Assembly: GCA_019635975.1 (NCBI GenBank)
Contig: JAHBYM010000005.1
Location: 1 to 56,752 of the forward strand
Direction of reading: 5' to 3'
DNA length: 56,752 nt
From: Parvibaculum sp.
GTDB taxonomy: Bacteria; Pseudomonadota; Alphaproteobacteria; Parvibaculales; Parvibaculaceae
Under the pieces are notes generated by a model. That model saw only the letters and a program-made list of their open reading frames with translations. It was not told the origin of the DNA and made no database searches. The position numbers and the translations under genes are program-made. Shown here one piece after another: positions 44,804 to 56,392 of this stretch; positions within the stretch are counted from its first letter, which is position 1, and each line of letters opens with the position of its first letter.

Positions 44804-45253
44804 TCATTGGATCAGCAGCACCACGCCGATCGTGTTGACAATCGTCAACACGATCGCGCCGAAGAGATTGGTGTCGACAAGATAGACCGTGCCGAAAATA
44901 CTGAATCGGAACGGCTTGATGCCGTTGACGTCCTTCAGTGCGCCGCCATAGACCGGCATGGAGGCGAGCGTCGCAAAAAAACTAGCAAGCCACACATAGT
45001 TGAGCGCCGCTGCCACCCAGATATGGGTCCGGTAGTCGGCGGCGTCCCACCACAGCAGATAAAGGATGACCAGTGAAATGCCGGTCTGGCTCAACACCTG
45101 CCACACCACATGAAATCGCGCATGCGGCGTCCATAGCGGATTGGTCGCATGCGTCTTGTTGAAGTCGGCGAAGATCGGCCCGATGCTGATCATCACGGCA
45201 ACCAGCGTGAAGAGCAGCCTCGATACCAGTGTTTGATCGAATACCGTTTCCAT
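44804..45253 (-). CDS. Predicted four-segment membrane protein
   Basis: A 149-residue inner-membrane protein with four hydrophobic segments (about 10-28, 50-68, 78-98, 128-147). Between segments one and two is a polar stretch likely to be conserved, ADFNKTHATNPLWTPHARFH, rich in His, Asn and Trp. It resembles an uncharacterised family I recall as DUF6640, but this is not secure. GAGGAAG precedes the ATG. It sits 12 bases after the SDR gene and 10 before the exported FAH gene, so it belongs to this operon. Confidence 0.68.
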   Translation of the reverse strand: METVFDQTLVSRLLFTLVAVMISIGPIFADFNKTHATNPLWTPHARFHVVWQVLSQTGISLVILYLLWWDAADYRTHIWVAAALNYVWLASFFATLASMPVYGGALKDVNGIKPFRFSIFGTVYLVDTNLFGAIVLTIVNTIGVVLLIQ

Positions 45254-45265
45254 TTTCTCGCTTCC

Positions 45266-46045
45266 TCAAATGAGCCCGGGGTAGGAGCCCCCGTCGAGCT
45301 GCAGGTTCTGTCCGGAAATGAAGCCCGCCTGGGCGCTGCACAGAAAGGCGCAGGCGTCGCCGAATTCGGCGGGGTCGCCCATTCGTTTGGCGGCGATCGA
45401 CGCGGCGATTTCGGCGCGCGCCTCCTCGTAGGAAATTTTCTTGAACGCCATGGCGAGCTTTGCCATCTGCTTCTGCCGGTCGGTATCGAAGCGTTCAGGC
45501 AGCATGTTGTTGATCGTCACGTTGAAAGGCGCGACATCGACGGAGAGCGCCTTCGCCATCGCAGTGAGACCGGAACGCGCCGTCGTCGAGAGCCCCATCG
45601 CCGAACGCGGCGCCTTCACCATCGCCGAGGTGATGTTGACGATACGGCCGAAGCGGCGCTCCTTCATGCCCTCGATCAATTCCTTGATCATGAATACCGG
45701 CGCCAGAAGGTTCGCTTCGAGCGCCGCCTGCCAGTGACTTTCATCCCATTGTTGAAAAGCGCCGGGCGGCGGGCCGTCATTGTTGTTGACGAGAATGTCG
45801 GCTTCGGGACATGCGGCGATCAGCGCGGCGCGGCCTTCGGCGGTGTCGATGTCGGCGGCGACAGGTGTCACCGAGCCTTTGGCGGTGCGCGCAATTTCGT
45901 GCGCCGCGAGGTCGAGCGCTTCGGCATTGCGGCCATTGATCACGACATCGACGCCCTCGCGTGCCAACGCCGCCGCGCAGGCCTTGCCGAGCCCGCGCGA
46001 CGAGGCGCAGACGATGGCCTTGCGTCCGCTCAGTCCGAGATCCAT
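45266..46045 (-). CDS. Atypical SDR family protein
   Basis: A 259-residue short-chain dehydrogenase/reductase-fold protein. The cofactor loop reads CASSRGLGKA in place of the usual TGxxxGIG, with NGRN after beta-2 suggesting NADP. Ser140 is kept (NITSAMV), but the catalytic YxxxK is replaced: position 153 is Ser and 157 is Arg in GLSTTARSGLT. The NNAG motif reads NNND. Related SDRs with LSNxxR in this place are known as a subfamily, so this is not simple decay. AAGGAG precedes the ATG; it follows the FAD monooxygenase by 12 bases. Confidence 0.85.
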   Translation of the reverse strand: MDLGLSGRKAIVCASSRGLGKACAAALAREGVDVVINGRNAEALDLAAHEIARTAKGSVTPVAADIDTAEGRAALIAACPEADILVNNNDGPPPGAFQQWDESHWQAALEANLLAPVFMIKELIEGMKERRFGRIVNITSAMVKAPRSAMGLSTTARSGLTAMAKALSVDVAPFNVTINNMLPERFDTDRQKQMAKLAMAFKKISYEEARAEIAASIAAKRMGDPAEFGDACAFLCSAQAGFISGQNLQLDGGSYPGLI

Positions 46046-46057
46046 CGCATCCGCTCC

Positions 46058-47725
46058 TTACCTGGCGAGAATTTGTGCCATCTGCCGCTTCAGAAAATCC
46101 GCGGGATCGTTCACCACCTTGTCGAAGCGACAGGCGATATGTCCGTCGGGCCGCACAAGCAATGCGCCGTCGGCCGGCAGTCCGGTCAACCGGCTCCAAT
46201 CGGTTTCGATGTCGCTGAAGTCGCTTTCGGCGGTGAGCGCGCCGATGTCCGCCGCGTCGGCCGCCGCGCGCCAGCCCGAGCCGGCAGGTCCCGTCAGCAG
46301 CGTGAAGCGGTCGGGGGGGAACAGCGACAGCAGCGACACATGCGTGCTCTTGTGGACGACCCAGCGATGCGGCACATGCGCGCCCGCGTCCCATGACGGC
46401 TCGTAATTGCTGATGTCGACGTCGCGCGCGACCGCAAGATCGGGTGCGCCGATGGTGGCGGCCGATGCGTAGCGATATCCGAGCTGCAAGTTAAAGCTGT
46501 CGAAATGCGGCCTTTGCGCTTCGACCGCCGCGGCGAGCTCGGCTGGCGGACGCGATGCCGTTTCCATCGCCGCGTAGTGTTTTTCCGTTCGCGCCGGGTC
46601 CGTGCCGTGAAGTGCGAAAAGCAGATCGAAAAGTTTTCCTGCATTCGCAAGGCTCTGTTCGCTGTTGACCTGCGCCACCGGCCGCCGCTCTATGTCGTAA
46701 GTGTCGAGAAGCGCTTCGCCCGCCTCTCCCTTCAGAACGGCAGCAAGTTTCCAGGCGAGGTTCTGCGCGTCGACGGCGCCGGTGTTGAGCCCGAGACCGC
46801 CTGTCGGCGGGAAGCGGTGCGCGGCATCGCCCGCCAGAAAGACGCGGCCTTCGCGGTAGCGCTCCGCGACCTGCGCCGACATCGTCCAGGGACTGATGTT
46901 TAAAATTTTCAATGGCGGCGATGGCGCGCCGATGGCCGCCTCGATGAGTTTGCGGCAGCGCGCGTCGTCGAAACTCTCGCGCGTCTCGGCATCGGGATCG
47001 TAGGGATGCATCAGCACCCAGGTACCGGCGCGATCATAGGCAATGAAGACACCGGCGGTCTTCGGATCGAACAGGAAATAGAGAACGCCGGGCCGTGCGT
47101 CGGTCAGCGCGCGCAGGTCGGCCTCGAAATGAATCATCACGTAGTGTTGCAGGGATGCCGGGCCGTCCATCGCAATGCCGAGCCTGTCGCGCAGCGTCGA
47201 ACCGGCGCCGTCGGCGGCGATCACATAGCTGCAATCGAGTGTGGTCGTGGCGCCGCATTCGGTCTCGAGCGTCGCCGTCACGTCCGATGCCCCTTCGACA
47301 AGCCCTGAGCAGCCGACGCCGCGCGTGAAAACAATGTTGTGGTCGGCCGCGATCGCTTCGGCAAGCGCCGCTTCGAATTTCGGCTGCGGTATGTTGGTCA
47401 GCGGAAAAGGCGTGTGGGCAAGCGCATTGTCGTCCTGCCGCTCATAGGGAAGCGCGCCGAATTCCGGCCCCGCCAATGTGCCGACGAACCGCACCCAGCC
47501 GGCATCGTTGGCGCTGGCGCCCGCGGCGCGCAAACGGGCCGCCGGCACACCGACGCTGTCGCAAATTTCGAGTGTGCGCGGGTTTACCGCATGGGCTTTC
47601 GGTGCGGTCGAGGGTGCGCTGCGCCTGTCCACGAGACGCGATGCAATGCCGTGGCGCGACAGCAGCAACGCCGCGAGCTGGCCCACGGGACCGGCGCCGA
47701 CGATCAGAACAGGGGTTTCGGACAT
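46058..47725 (-). CDS. FAD-dependent aromatic-type monooxygenase
   Basis: A 555-residue class A flavin hydroxylase of the MhpA/PheA/TfdB group. GxGxxG is GAGPVGQLAALLL near 10-22, the DG motif is YVIAADGAGSTLRDRLG near 170, and the second FAD motif is GRVFLAGDAAHRFPPTGGLGLNTGAVDAQNLAWKL, broken here for length as residues near 295-330. A thioredoxin-like C-terminal domain follows. It probably hydroxylates an aromatic ring. It heads the operon. No Shine-Dalgarno precedes the ATG and an operator lies only 13 bases upstream, suggesting a very short or absent leader. Confidence 0.88.
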   Translation of the reverse strand: MSETPVLIVGAGPVGQLAALLLSRHGIASRLVDRRSAPSTAPKAHAVNPRTLEICDSVGVPAARLRAAGASANDAGWVRFVGTLAGPEFGALPYERQDDNALAHTPFPLTNIPQPKFEAALAEAIAADHNIVFTRGVGCSGLVEGASDVTATLETECGATTTLDCSYVIAADGAGSTLRDRLGIAMDGPASLQHYVMIHFEADLRALTDARPGVLYFLFDPKTAGVFIAYDRAGTWVLMHPYDPDAETRESFDDARCRKLIEAAIGAPSPPLKILNISPWTMSAQVAERYREGRVFLAGDAAHRFPPTGGLGLNTGAVDAQNLAWKLAAVLKGEAGEALLDTYDIERRPVAQVNSEQSLANAGKLFDLLFALHGTDPARTEKHYAAMETASRPPAELAAAVEAQRPHFDSFNLQLGYRYASAATIGAPDLAVARDVDISNYEPSWDAGAHVPHRWVVHKSTHVSLLSLFPPDRFTLLTGPAGSGWRAAADAADIGALTAESDFSDIETDWSRLTGLPADGALLVRPDGHIACRFDKVVNDPADFLKRQMAQILAR

Positions 47726-47737
47726 GCAAATCCATAA

Positions 47738-47772
47738 ATGAGAGTATTCTCATATTTGAGATACCCCTCAAA
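47738..47772. promoter_or_regulatory. Tandem TetR-type operators
   Basis: Two copies of TGAG-N6-CTCA, at 47739-47752 and 47757-47770, are spaced 18 bp start to start. The first extends to ATGAGA/TCTCAT and the second to TTTGAG/CTCAAA. They fill the 55-base gap between the FAD monooxygenase and the TetR gene and likely allow two repressor dimers to control both directions. Confidence 0.65.
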
Positions 47773-47780
47773 AATAGCTT

Positions 47781-48464
47781 TTGTCAATCCTCTATCCCGG
47801 TTATTCTCGCGCGGTTGAAACGGGAACCCGCCTTTTGCACGACAGACATTTTCAGGAATTGAGCGCCGGCCGGGGCAAGCGGGAACGCACGCGCTCGGCG
47901 CTGCTCGACGCCGCCGTTTCGGTCGTCGCCGAAAAAGGCATGGACGGCGCGAAGATCACCGACATCACCACGGCCGCAGGCATGGCCAACGGCACTTTCT
48001 ACAATCACTTCAACGACAAGGACGAGATTCTGCGCACCGCCGCCTATGGCATCGCCTTCGAAGTAAGCCGGCAGATCGACGCGGAAATGGAGGAGATCGA
48101 GGATGCGGCGGCGCGCGTCGTCACCGCGACATCGCGCTTCATCGCCATCCTTGCCGCGGCGCCCGACTGGGCGGCCGTACTGCTCGACGGCGCCGATCAC
48201 CTGCCCGAGATGCGCAAGGACCTCTACAAATATCTGCGCGGCGACATCGAGCGCGGCGTCGCGCAGGGAAAATTCGATGTCGAGGTCAACACGTTCCTGC
48301 TCGACCAGGTCGTCGCGCTGGTCGCGGTCGCGGTGCGCGCGCGCCTCCGCGGCAAACCGGATCCGTCGCTGACGCCGCAGGTCTGCGAAAGCATCCTTCG
48401 CCTTCTCGGCATGTCGCCGGCGCGGGCCCGAAAGGCCTGCAGCCACATCGCATCGCCGCGCTAG
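47781..48464 (+). CDS. TetR/AcrR family transcriptional regulator
   Basis: A regulator of up to 227 residues. The HTH domain is at about 34-80: TRSALLDAAVSVVAEKG then ITDITTAAGMANGTFYNHFNDKDEIL. The C-terminal ligand domain has no recognised specificity. The start is uncertain: no ATG lies before the HTH. TTG at 47781 gives the full frame but abuts the operator; TTG codons at 47835 and 47859 are alternatives, none with a strong ribosome site. It is divergent from the catabolic-type operon and is its likely repressor. Confidence 0.85.
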   Translation: MSILYPGYSRAVETGTRLLHDRHFQELSAGRGKRERTRSALLDAAVSVVAEKGMDGAKITDITTAAGMANGTFYNHFNDKDEILRTAAYGIAFEVSRQIDAEMEEIEDAAARVVTATSRFIAILAAAPDWAAVLLDGADHLPEMRKDLYKYLRGDIERGVAQGKFDVEVNTFLLDQVVALVAVAVRARLRGKPDPSLTPQVCESILRLLGMSPARARKACSHIASPR

Positions 48465-48505
48465 CGCGGGGCGGAAGGCCGAATTCCAGATTTTCCGGAG
48501 TGGAT

Positions 48506-48581
<76 letters not shown>

Positions 48582-48712
48582 GCCTTGTATCCGGCGCGGG
48601 GATGGGTCCTCGCGCCAGCGGTGGCGGAACTTAGGGCTGCTCCCCCCGGCGATCAAGAAAAACTTGATGCTGGACAGGCCGCGCCGCCGCGGCGTTCCGC
48701 CGTGCCGTCAAT

Positions 48713-51272
<2,560 letters not shown>

Positions 51273-51467
51273 TCGCGTTTTTGCCCTCCGGGCGGCGCAG
51301 CTTTTCCGCATTGGTTTGAACGAAGTCGCGCAGGCTGTGCCGCGTTGTTTCAACCTCTAACCGACACCGCCCAAATCCACATGCTCCCGGACGTTTCACG
51401 ATCTCGGGGGAAGACCCGCGGACCCAACCGCCGGCCGGAATAAAAGCATCGTCAGGAGACTTTTACA

Positions 51468-53177
51468 TTGGCTAACACCGCAAGCGCGCTCAATCCGAGC
51501 CGCGAAGATTTCGCCGCCCTGCTGGAGCAGTCCTTTTCCGAAAGCAACATGCAGGAAGGCTCCGTCATCAAAGGGACGGTTGTCGCCATCGAGAACGATC
51601 TCGCCATTATCGATGTCGGCCTGAAGACCGAGGGCCGCGTCGCCCTCAAGGAATTTGCGACCCCCGGCAAGCCTGCCAACATCAATGTCGGCGACACCGT
51701 CGAGGTCTATCTCGAGCGCATCGAGAACGCGATGGGCGAAGCGGTGCTGAGCCGCGAAAAAGCCAAGCGCGAGGAAAGCTGGATCCGCCTCGAAGTCGCC
51801 TTCGAGAAGCAGGAACGCGTCGACGGCCAGATTTTCGGCCGTGTGAAGGGCGGCTTCACCGTCGACCTCGACGGCGCCGTCGCCTTCCTTCCGGGCAGCC
51901 AGGTCGACATCCGCCCCGTGCGCGATGTGACGCCGCTGATGAACATTCCGCAGCCCTTCCAGATTCTGAAAATGGACAAGCGCCGCGGCAACATCGTCGT
52001 CTCGCGCCGCGCCGTGCTCGAAGAGACCCGCGCCGAGCAGCGTCAGGAACTGGTCGAGAACCTCAAGGAAGGCCAGGTGCTCGAGGGTGTCGTCAAGAAC
52101 ATCACCGATTACGGCGCGTTCGTCGATCTCGGCGGCGTCGACGGCCTGCTGCATGTCACCGACATCGCGTGGCGCCGCGTCAACCATCCGACCGAAGTTC
52201 TTTCGATCGGCCAGACGCTGAAAGTGCAGGTCATCAAGGTCAATCACGACACGCAGCGCATCTCGCTCGGCATGAAGCAGCTCGAGGCCGATCCGTGGGA
52301 AGGCGTCGAGGCGAAGTATCCGCTCGAGGCGCGCTTCAAGGGCCGCGTCACCAACATCACCGACTACGGTGCGTTCGTCGAGCTTGAGCCCGGCGTCGAG
52401 GGCCTCGTCCATGTCTCCGAAATGAGCTGGACCAAGAAGAACGTGCATCCGGGCAAGATCGTTTCGACCTCGCAGGAAGTCGAAGTGATGGTGCTGGAAG
52501 TCGATCCGGTGAAGCGCCGTATTTCGCTCGGCCTCAAGCACTGCATGGACAATCCCTGGACGACCTTCGCCGAGAAGTATCCTGCGGGTACGCTGGTCGA
52601 AGGCGAGATCAAGAACATCACCGAGTTCGGCCTCTTCATCGGTCTCGACGCCGATGTGGACGGCATGGTGCATATGTCCGATCTCGACTGGAACCGTCCG
52701 GGCGAAGAAGCGATGGCCGACTTCCAGAAGGGTCAGGTCGTGAAGGCGGTCGTGCTCGATGTCGACACCGAGAAGGAACGTATCTCGCTCGGCATCAAGC
52801 AGCTTTCGGGCGACCCGATGGAAGCGCTCGGCGACATCCGGAAGGGTGCGGTCGTGACCTGCACCGTGACCGGCGTCACCGAGAACGGTCTCGAGGTCAC
52901 CGTCGGCGCCGACGACATGTCGGCCTTCATCCGCCGTGCCGAGCTTGCGCGCGACCGTGCCGATCAGCGGCCGGAGCGTTTTTCGGTCGGCGACAAGATC
53001 GACGCGCGCGTCACGCAGTTCGACCGTGCGGCCCGCAAGATCCAGCTTTCGATCAAGGCGCTCGAAATCGCCGAAGAAAAGGAAGCCGTGGCACAGTATG
53101 GCTCGTCGGATTCCGGCGCGTCGCTGGGCGACATTCTGGGTGCCGCGCTCAACAAGGCCAACACGGACGACAAATGA
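51468..53177 (+). CDS. rpsA: 30S ribosomal protein S1
   Basis: A 569-residue S1 with six OB-fold S1 repeats (about 35-100, 118-185, 205-273, 290-360, 377-447, 465-535). Repeats carry the pattern KNITDYGAFVDLGGVDGLLH (third) and TNITDYGAFVELEPGVEGLVH (fourth; quoted in part). It brings mRNA to the 30S subunit. The start codon is TTG, with AGGAG nine bases upstream. A 195-base leader precedes it; S1 is known to control its own translation in other bacteria, but no specific fold was recognised here. Confidence 0.96.
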   Translation: MANTASALNPSREDFAALLEQSFSESNMQEGSVIKGTVVAIENDLAIIDVGLKTEGRVALKEFATPGKPANINVGDTVEVYLERIENAMGEAVLSREKAKREESWIRLEVAFEKQERVDGQIFGRVKGGFTVDLDGAVAFLPGSQVDIRPVRDVTPLMNIPQPFQILKMDKRRGNIVVSRRAVLEETRAEQRQELVENLKEGQVLEGVVKNITDYGAFVDLGGVDGLLHVTDIAWRRVNHPTEVLSIGQTLKVQVIKVNHDTQRISLGMKQLEADPWEGVEAKYPLEARFKGRVTNITDYGAFVELEPGVEGLVHVSEMSWTKKNVHPGKIVSTSQEVEVMVLEVDPVKRRISLGLKHCMDNPWTTFAEKYPAGTLVEGEIKNITEFGLFIGLDADVDGMVHMSDLDWNRPGEEAMADFQKGQVVKAVVLDVDTEKERISLGIKQLSGDPMEALGDIRKGAVVTCTVTGVTENGLEVTVGADDMSAFIRRAELARDRADQRPERFSVGDKIDARVTQFDRAARKIQLSIKALEIAEEKEAVAQYGSSDSGASLGDILGAALNKANTDDK

Positions 53178-53183
53178 GGCGAC

Positions 53184-53206
53184 GGGCGGGGCGACAAGCC
53201 CCGTCC
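53184..53206 (+). terminator. GC hairpin after rpsA
   Basis: GGGCGGGGC (53184-53192), loop GACAA, GCCCCGTCC (53198-53206): nine pairs with one G-U. There is no T tract, so alone it is a weak terminator or a 3'-end stabiliser. It begins seven bases after the rpsA stop. Confidence 0.45.
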
Positions 53207-53256
53207 ACCGCGCTAAGCTCCGGCCCTGATTTCGTCCTGTCCGGAGGGCAAGCCTC

Positions 53257-54201
53257 GTGTCGCTCGATGCAGATACATTGACGGACAGGCGGCGTTTGAA
53301 GCGCCGCCTGTTTTTTTGGCGCGCTGGCGCGGTTCTCGCCGTGGCGGTGGCGCTTGTCGCGCTGTTGGCCGAGCGCGGCTGGCCCGCCCGGTCGCATATC
53401 GCCCGCGTCGAGATCGGCGGCATTGTCGTCGACGATCGCATACAACGCGAAATGCTCGACAAGATCGCCAGGGACCCGCGCGTCAAGGCAGTGATCCTCG
53501 CCATCGACAGTCCGGGCGGCACAACGACGGGCGCCGAGGCGCTTTACGAAGCCGTGCGCCGCGTTGCCGATGAAAAGCCCGTTGTCGCCGTCCTCGGTAC
53601 GGTCGCGGCCTCCGGCGGCTATATCGTCGCCATGTCGGCCGACCGCATCGTCGCACGCGGCAACACGATCACCGGTTCCATCGGCGTGATCTTCCAGTGG
53701 GCACAGTTCGAGGAACTGCTGAAATATGTCGGTATCGAGATGCGCGAGGTCAAATCGGCCCCCCTCAAGGCCGAGCCGAGCCCGTTTCACAAGCCGAGCC
53801 CGGAATCGCTGCGCGTGACCAAGGACCTCATCGACAGTTCCTATGACTGGTTCCTGCACCTTGTGATCGAGCGGCGCGGCATGGACGAGGCGACGGCTCG
53901 GCGTATCGGCGACGGCCGCGTCTATTCCGGGTGGCAGGCGGTCGAAAACGGACTTGTCGACGAGATCGGCAGCGAGGAACAGGCGATCGCCTGGCTTGCC
54001 GAGGCGCATGGGCTCGACGCGGACCTGCCGGTGCAGACATGGCAACCGGCCTATCCCAATCTTGGCATCGCCGGTTTTGCGGGGCGGACGCTGGGCGAGG
54101 CCATCATCGTCGCCGGGGAGGTCGTGGCCGGAAAAACACAGCAAACAAAAAGACTTACACTTGACGGTCTGACAAGCGTTTGGCAACCTGACCGCCAATA
54201 A
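53257..54201 (+). CDS. sppA: Signal peptide peptidase SppA (S49 family)
   Basis: A 314-residue membrane protease of the short SppA type that degrades cleaved signal peptides. A basic N-terminus (RRRLKRR) precedes one membrane segment (about 19-38). The nucleophile is Ser119 in [11 protein letters not shown] and the general base is a Lys in the [14 protein letters not shown] region, giving the Ser-Lys dyad. The start is GTG with CGGAGGG upstream. Codons 10-21 encode a hairpin plus T7 that looks like an intrinsic terminator. Confidence 0.9.
   Translation: MSLDADTLTDRRRLKRRLFFWRAGAVLAVAVALVALLAERGWPARSHIARVEIGGIVVDDRIQREMLDKIARDPRVKAVILAIDSPGGTTTGAEALYEAVRRVADEKPVVAVLGTVAASGGYIVAMSADRIVARGNTITGSIGVIFQWAQFEELLKYVGIEMREVKSAPLKAEPSPFHKPSPESLRVTKDLIDSSYDWFLHLVIERRGMDEATARRIGDGRVYSGWQAVENGLVDEIGSEEQAIAWLAEAHGLDADLPVQTWQPAYPNLGIAGFAGRTLGEAIIVAGEVVAGKTQQTKRLTLDGLTSVWQPDRQ
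53286..53317 (+). terminator. Intrinsic-terminator-like hairpin inside the sppA coding start
   Basis: CAGGCGGCG (53286-53294), 7-base loop TTTGAAG, CGCCGCCTG (53302-53310), then seven T (53311-53317). The stem is nine perfect pairs and extends by A-T. It has the form of a strong Rho-independent terminator yet lies in codons 10-21 of sppA, about 110 bases after the rpsA stop. It may end most rpsA transcripts or attenuate sppA. Confidence 0.6.
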
Positions 54202-54271
54202 GGGGAGAGTCCTGACCGTTTCCGGTGGCGGTCGACGACGCAGCGCGAGGCATGCCGGGGGACGCAAGCAT

Positions 54272-54601
54272 ATGATCAAATCGGAACTCGTCGCCCGTCT
54301 GGCCCAGGCCAATCCGCATCTCTACCAGCGCGACGTCGAGCGCATCGTCAGCACGATTTTCGACGAAATCAGCGCGGCGCTGGCACGCGGAGACCGGGTC
54401 GAACTACGCGGTTTCGGCGCCTTTTCGGTCAAGAGCCGCCCGGCACGCACCGGCCGCAACCCGCGCACCGGCGAGCCCGTTCACGTCGAGGAAAAGTCGG
54501 TGCCCTTCTTCAAGACGGGCAAGGAACTGCGCGAGCGCCTCAACAATGCCGATATTTCGGACGACAAGCTGATGGCGGCGGACGACGGCGACGACGATTG
54601 A
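54272..54601 (+). CDS. ihfB: Integration host factor, beta subunit
   Basis: A 109-residue HU/IHF-fold protein. [21 protein letters not shown] at the start (first 20 shown in part) and the DNA-binding arm [23 protein letters not shown] mark it as IHF-beta; the Pro in the arm intercalates to bend DNA. A short acidic tail (MAADDGDDD) extends past the usual end. IHF also assists sigma-54 promoters, whose factor is encoded at 3.1 kb. It follows sppA by 70 bases. Confidence 0.93.
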   Translation: MIKSELVARLAQANPHLYQRDVERIVSTIFDEISAALARGDRVELRGFGAFSVKSRPARTGRNPRTGEPVHVEEKSVPFFKTGKELRERLNNADISDDKLMAADDGDDD

Positions 54602-54650
54602 TCCCGGCATCGTCCGCGCCGGCCGACGCCCTGATTTCGGGACAGAACGC

Positions 54651-54941
54651 GTGAAAATCCTGCGCTGGATATTGCTGCCGCCCGTCATTCTCCTTGCGAT
54701 GGCGCTGGCGGTCGCCAACCGGTCGACCGTGACCTTCAGCCTCGATCCGTTCGACCCCGAAACCCCGGCGCTCGGCATCGACGTTCCGCTGTTCCTGATT
54801 GTGCTGGTTTCGGTGCTTTTCGGCATTCTGGCGGGCGGTTTCGGCGCCTGGACGCAGGCGCGGCGAAAGGCGGCGCGGATCAAGGCGGCGGCCCCGGCGG
54901 GCGGCGGCCTGCCGGCGCTGCGGAACACCGACGGCGACTAA
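54651..54941 (+). CDS. LapA domain (DUF1049) membrane protein
   Basis: A 96-residue inner-membrane protein with two hydrophobic segments (about 5-22 and 45-67) and a cytoplasmic basic helix (WTQARRKAARIKAA). This is the LapA/DUF1049 layout; E. coli LapA acts with LapB in controlling LPS synthesis. The motif AVANRSTVTFSLDPF is typical. The start is GTG. It sits in the ihfB-lapA-pyrF/trpF neighbourhood common in alphaproteobacteria. Confidence 0.83.
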   Translation: MKILRWILLPPVILLAMALAVANRSTVTFSLDPFDPETPALGIDVPLFLIVLVSVLFGILAGGFGAWTQARRKAARIKAAAPAGGGLPALRNTDGD

Positions 54942-55001
54942 ATCCGATCCCCTTGCGGCCCCGATCTGCTATAAGGCGGCCAAAGACATGGACATGGCCC
55001 A

Positions 55002-55703
55002 ATGATACCCGGAAATCCGATTTTCTGCGCCCTCGACACGACCGACGTTGCCCGCGCGGTGGCCCTGGCGCGCGGCCTCAAGGGCAGCGTCGGCGGCGCC
55101 AAGATCGGCATGGAGTTTTTCAACGCGCATGGGCCTGCCGGCTACCGGGCGGTCGCCGAGGCGGGTCTGCCGATCTTTCTCGATCTGAAGCTTCACGACA
55201 TTCCAAACACCGTCGCGGGCGGCATTCGCGCGGTGTTGCCGCTCGAGCCCGCCATCGTCAACATCCATACGGCAGGCGGCAGCGCGATGATGCGCGCCGC
55301 GGCCGAAGCCGCGCGCGAAGCGGGCGACCGCCGTCCGCTCATCATCGGCGTCACGCTGCTGACAAGCCTCGACGAAACCGACCTTGCGGCAACCGGCGTC
55401 GGCGGCACGGCGTCCGACCAGGTGCGCCGGCTCGCGCACCTCGCCGCCGATGCCGGGCTCGACGGCGTCGTCTGCTCGGCACATGAGATCGAAATCCTGC
55501 GGCGCGATCTCGGGCGCGACTTCAAGCTGATCGTGCCGGGCATCCGCCCCGCCGGGAGCGCCATCGGCGACCAGAAGCGCGTGATGACGCCGACCGAAGC
55601 GCTGGCGCTCGGCGCCGACGTGCTCGTTATCGGCCGGCCGATCACCGGCGCGGGCGATCCGCGCGCGGCGGCCGATGAAATCGTCCGTTCGCTGGCGGCG
55701 TGA
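55002..55703 (+). CDS. pyrF: Orotidine 5'-phosphate decarboxylase
   Basis: A 233-residue OMP decarboxylase, last step of UMP synthesis. The catalytic Lys-Asp network is in IFLDLKLHDIPNTV (near 58-71), the first Asp in CALDTTD and the first Lys in GGAKIGMEFF. The phosphate loop ends VIGRPITGAGDP. Length is normal. It is six bases upstream of trpF. Confidence 0.95.
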   Translation: MIPGNPIFCALDTTDVARAVALARGLKGSVGGAKIGMEFFNAHGPAGYRAVAEAGLPIFLDLKLHDIPNTVAGGIRAVLPLEPAIVNIHTAGGSAMMRAAAEAAREAGDRRPLIIGVTLLTSLDETDLAATGVGGTASDQVRRLAHLAADAGLDGVVCSAHEIEILRRDLGRDFKLIVPGIRPAGSAIGDQKRVMTPTEALALGADVLVIGRPITGAGDPRAAADEIVRSLAA

Positions 55704-55709
55704 CCGGCG

Positions 55710-56357
55710 ATGACCGTCCGCGTAAAAATCTGCGGTCTCTCGACGCCGGAAACCATCCGGGCATCGGTCGATGCCGGTGCCGACTATCTGGGTTTCGCCT
55801 TCTACCCGAAGAGCCCGCGTCATCTGACGTATGAACAAGCCGCAGCGCTTGCGACACATGTTCCCTCGTCGGCACTCAAGGTCGCCTTCACCGTCGATGC
55901 CGACGACCGGACGCTCGATGCCGTCGTCGAGGCGCTCAAACCCGACATGCTGCAGCTTCACGGCGAGGAAACGCCGGAGCGGCTCGTCTACCTCAAGGCG
56001 CGCTTTGGTCTGACCCTGATGAAGGTGATCGGCGTTGCCGGACCGGAAGACCCGCTTCGCGCCGCTATTTACCGAGATTCCGCCGATTTGTTGCTGTTCG
56101 ACGCCAAACCACCTAAATCTATGGCAGGCGCGCTGCCGGGCGGAAACGGCCTGGCTTTCGATTGGTCGCTGATTGCAGGCCATCGGCCGGAAATGCCCTG
56201 GATGCTTTCGGGCGGTCTGAACGCCGAAAATGTCGCCGAGGCGATCCGCATTACCGGCGCCGAAGCGGTCGATGTTTCATCCGGCGTCGAAAGCGCCCCG
56301 GGACAGAAAGATCCGGCCGCGATCGAAGCCTTTATTCGTGCAGCGAAAGCCGCCTGA
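55710..56357 (+). CDS. trpF: Phosphoribosylanthranilate isomerase
   Basis: A 215-residue TrpF barrel that converts PRA to CdRP in tryptophan synthesis. The catalytic Cys is in [10 protein letters not shown] (near 7), the catalytic Asp in [10 protein letters not shown] region, and the phosphate site is in [11 protein letters not shown] and [15 protein letters not shown]. It precedes trpB by 35 bases, the usual trpF-trpB-trpA order in alphaproteobacteria. Confidence 0.95.
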   Translation: MTVRVKICGLSTPETIRASVDAGADYLGFAFYPKSPRHLTYEQAAALATHVPSSALKVAFTVDADDRTLDAVVEALKPDMLQLHGEETPERLVYLKARFGLTLMKVIGVAGPEDPLRAAIYRDSADLLLFDAKPPKSMAGALPGGNGLAFDWSLIAGHRPEMPWMLSGGLNAENVAEAIRITGAEAVDVSSGVESAPGQKDPAAIEAFIRAAKAA

Positions 56358-56392
56358 CGGCAGCGCCGGTTGTTGAAAGAGGAAGTTCGAGC

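Noticed and set aside
48465-48480. CGCGC-TAG-CGCG palindrome at the tetR stop as a terminator
   Set aside because: The stem is short with no T tract; it mostly reflects local composition.
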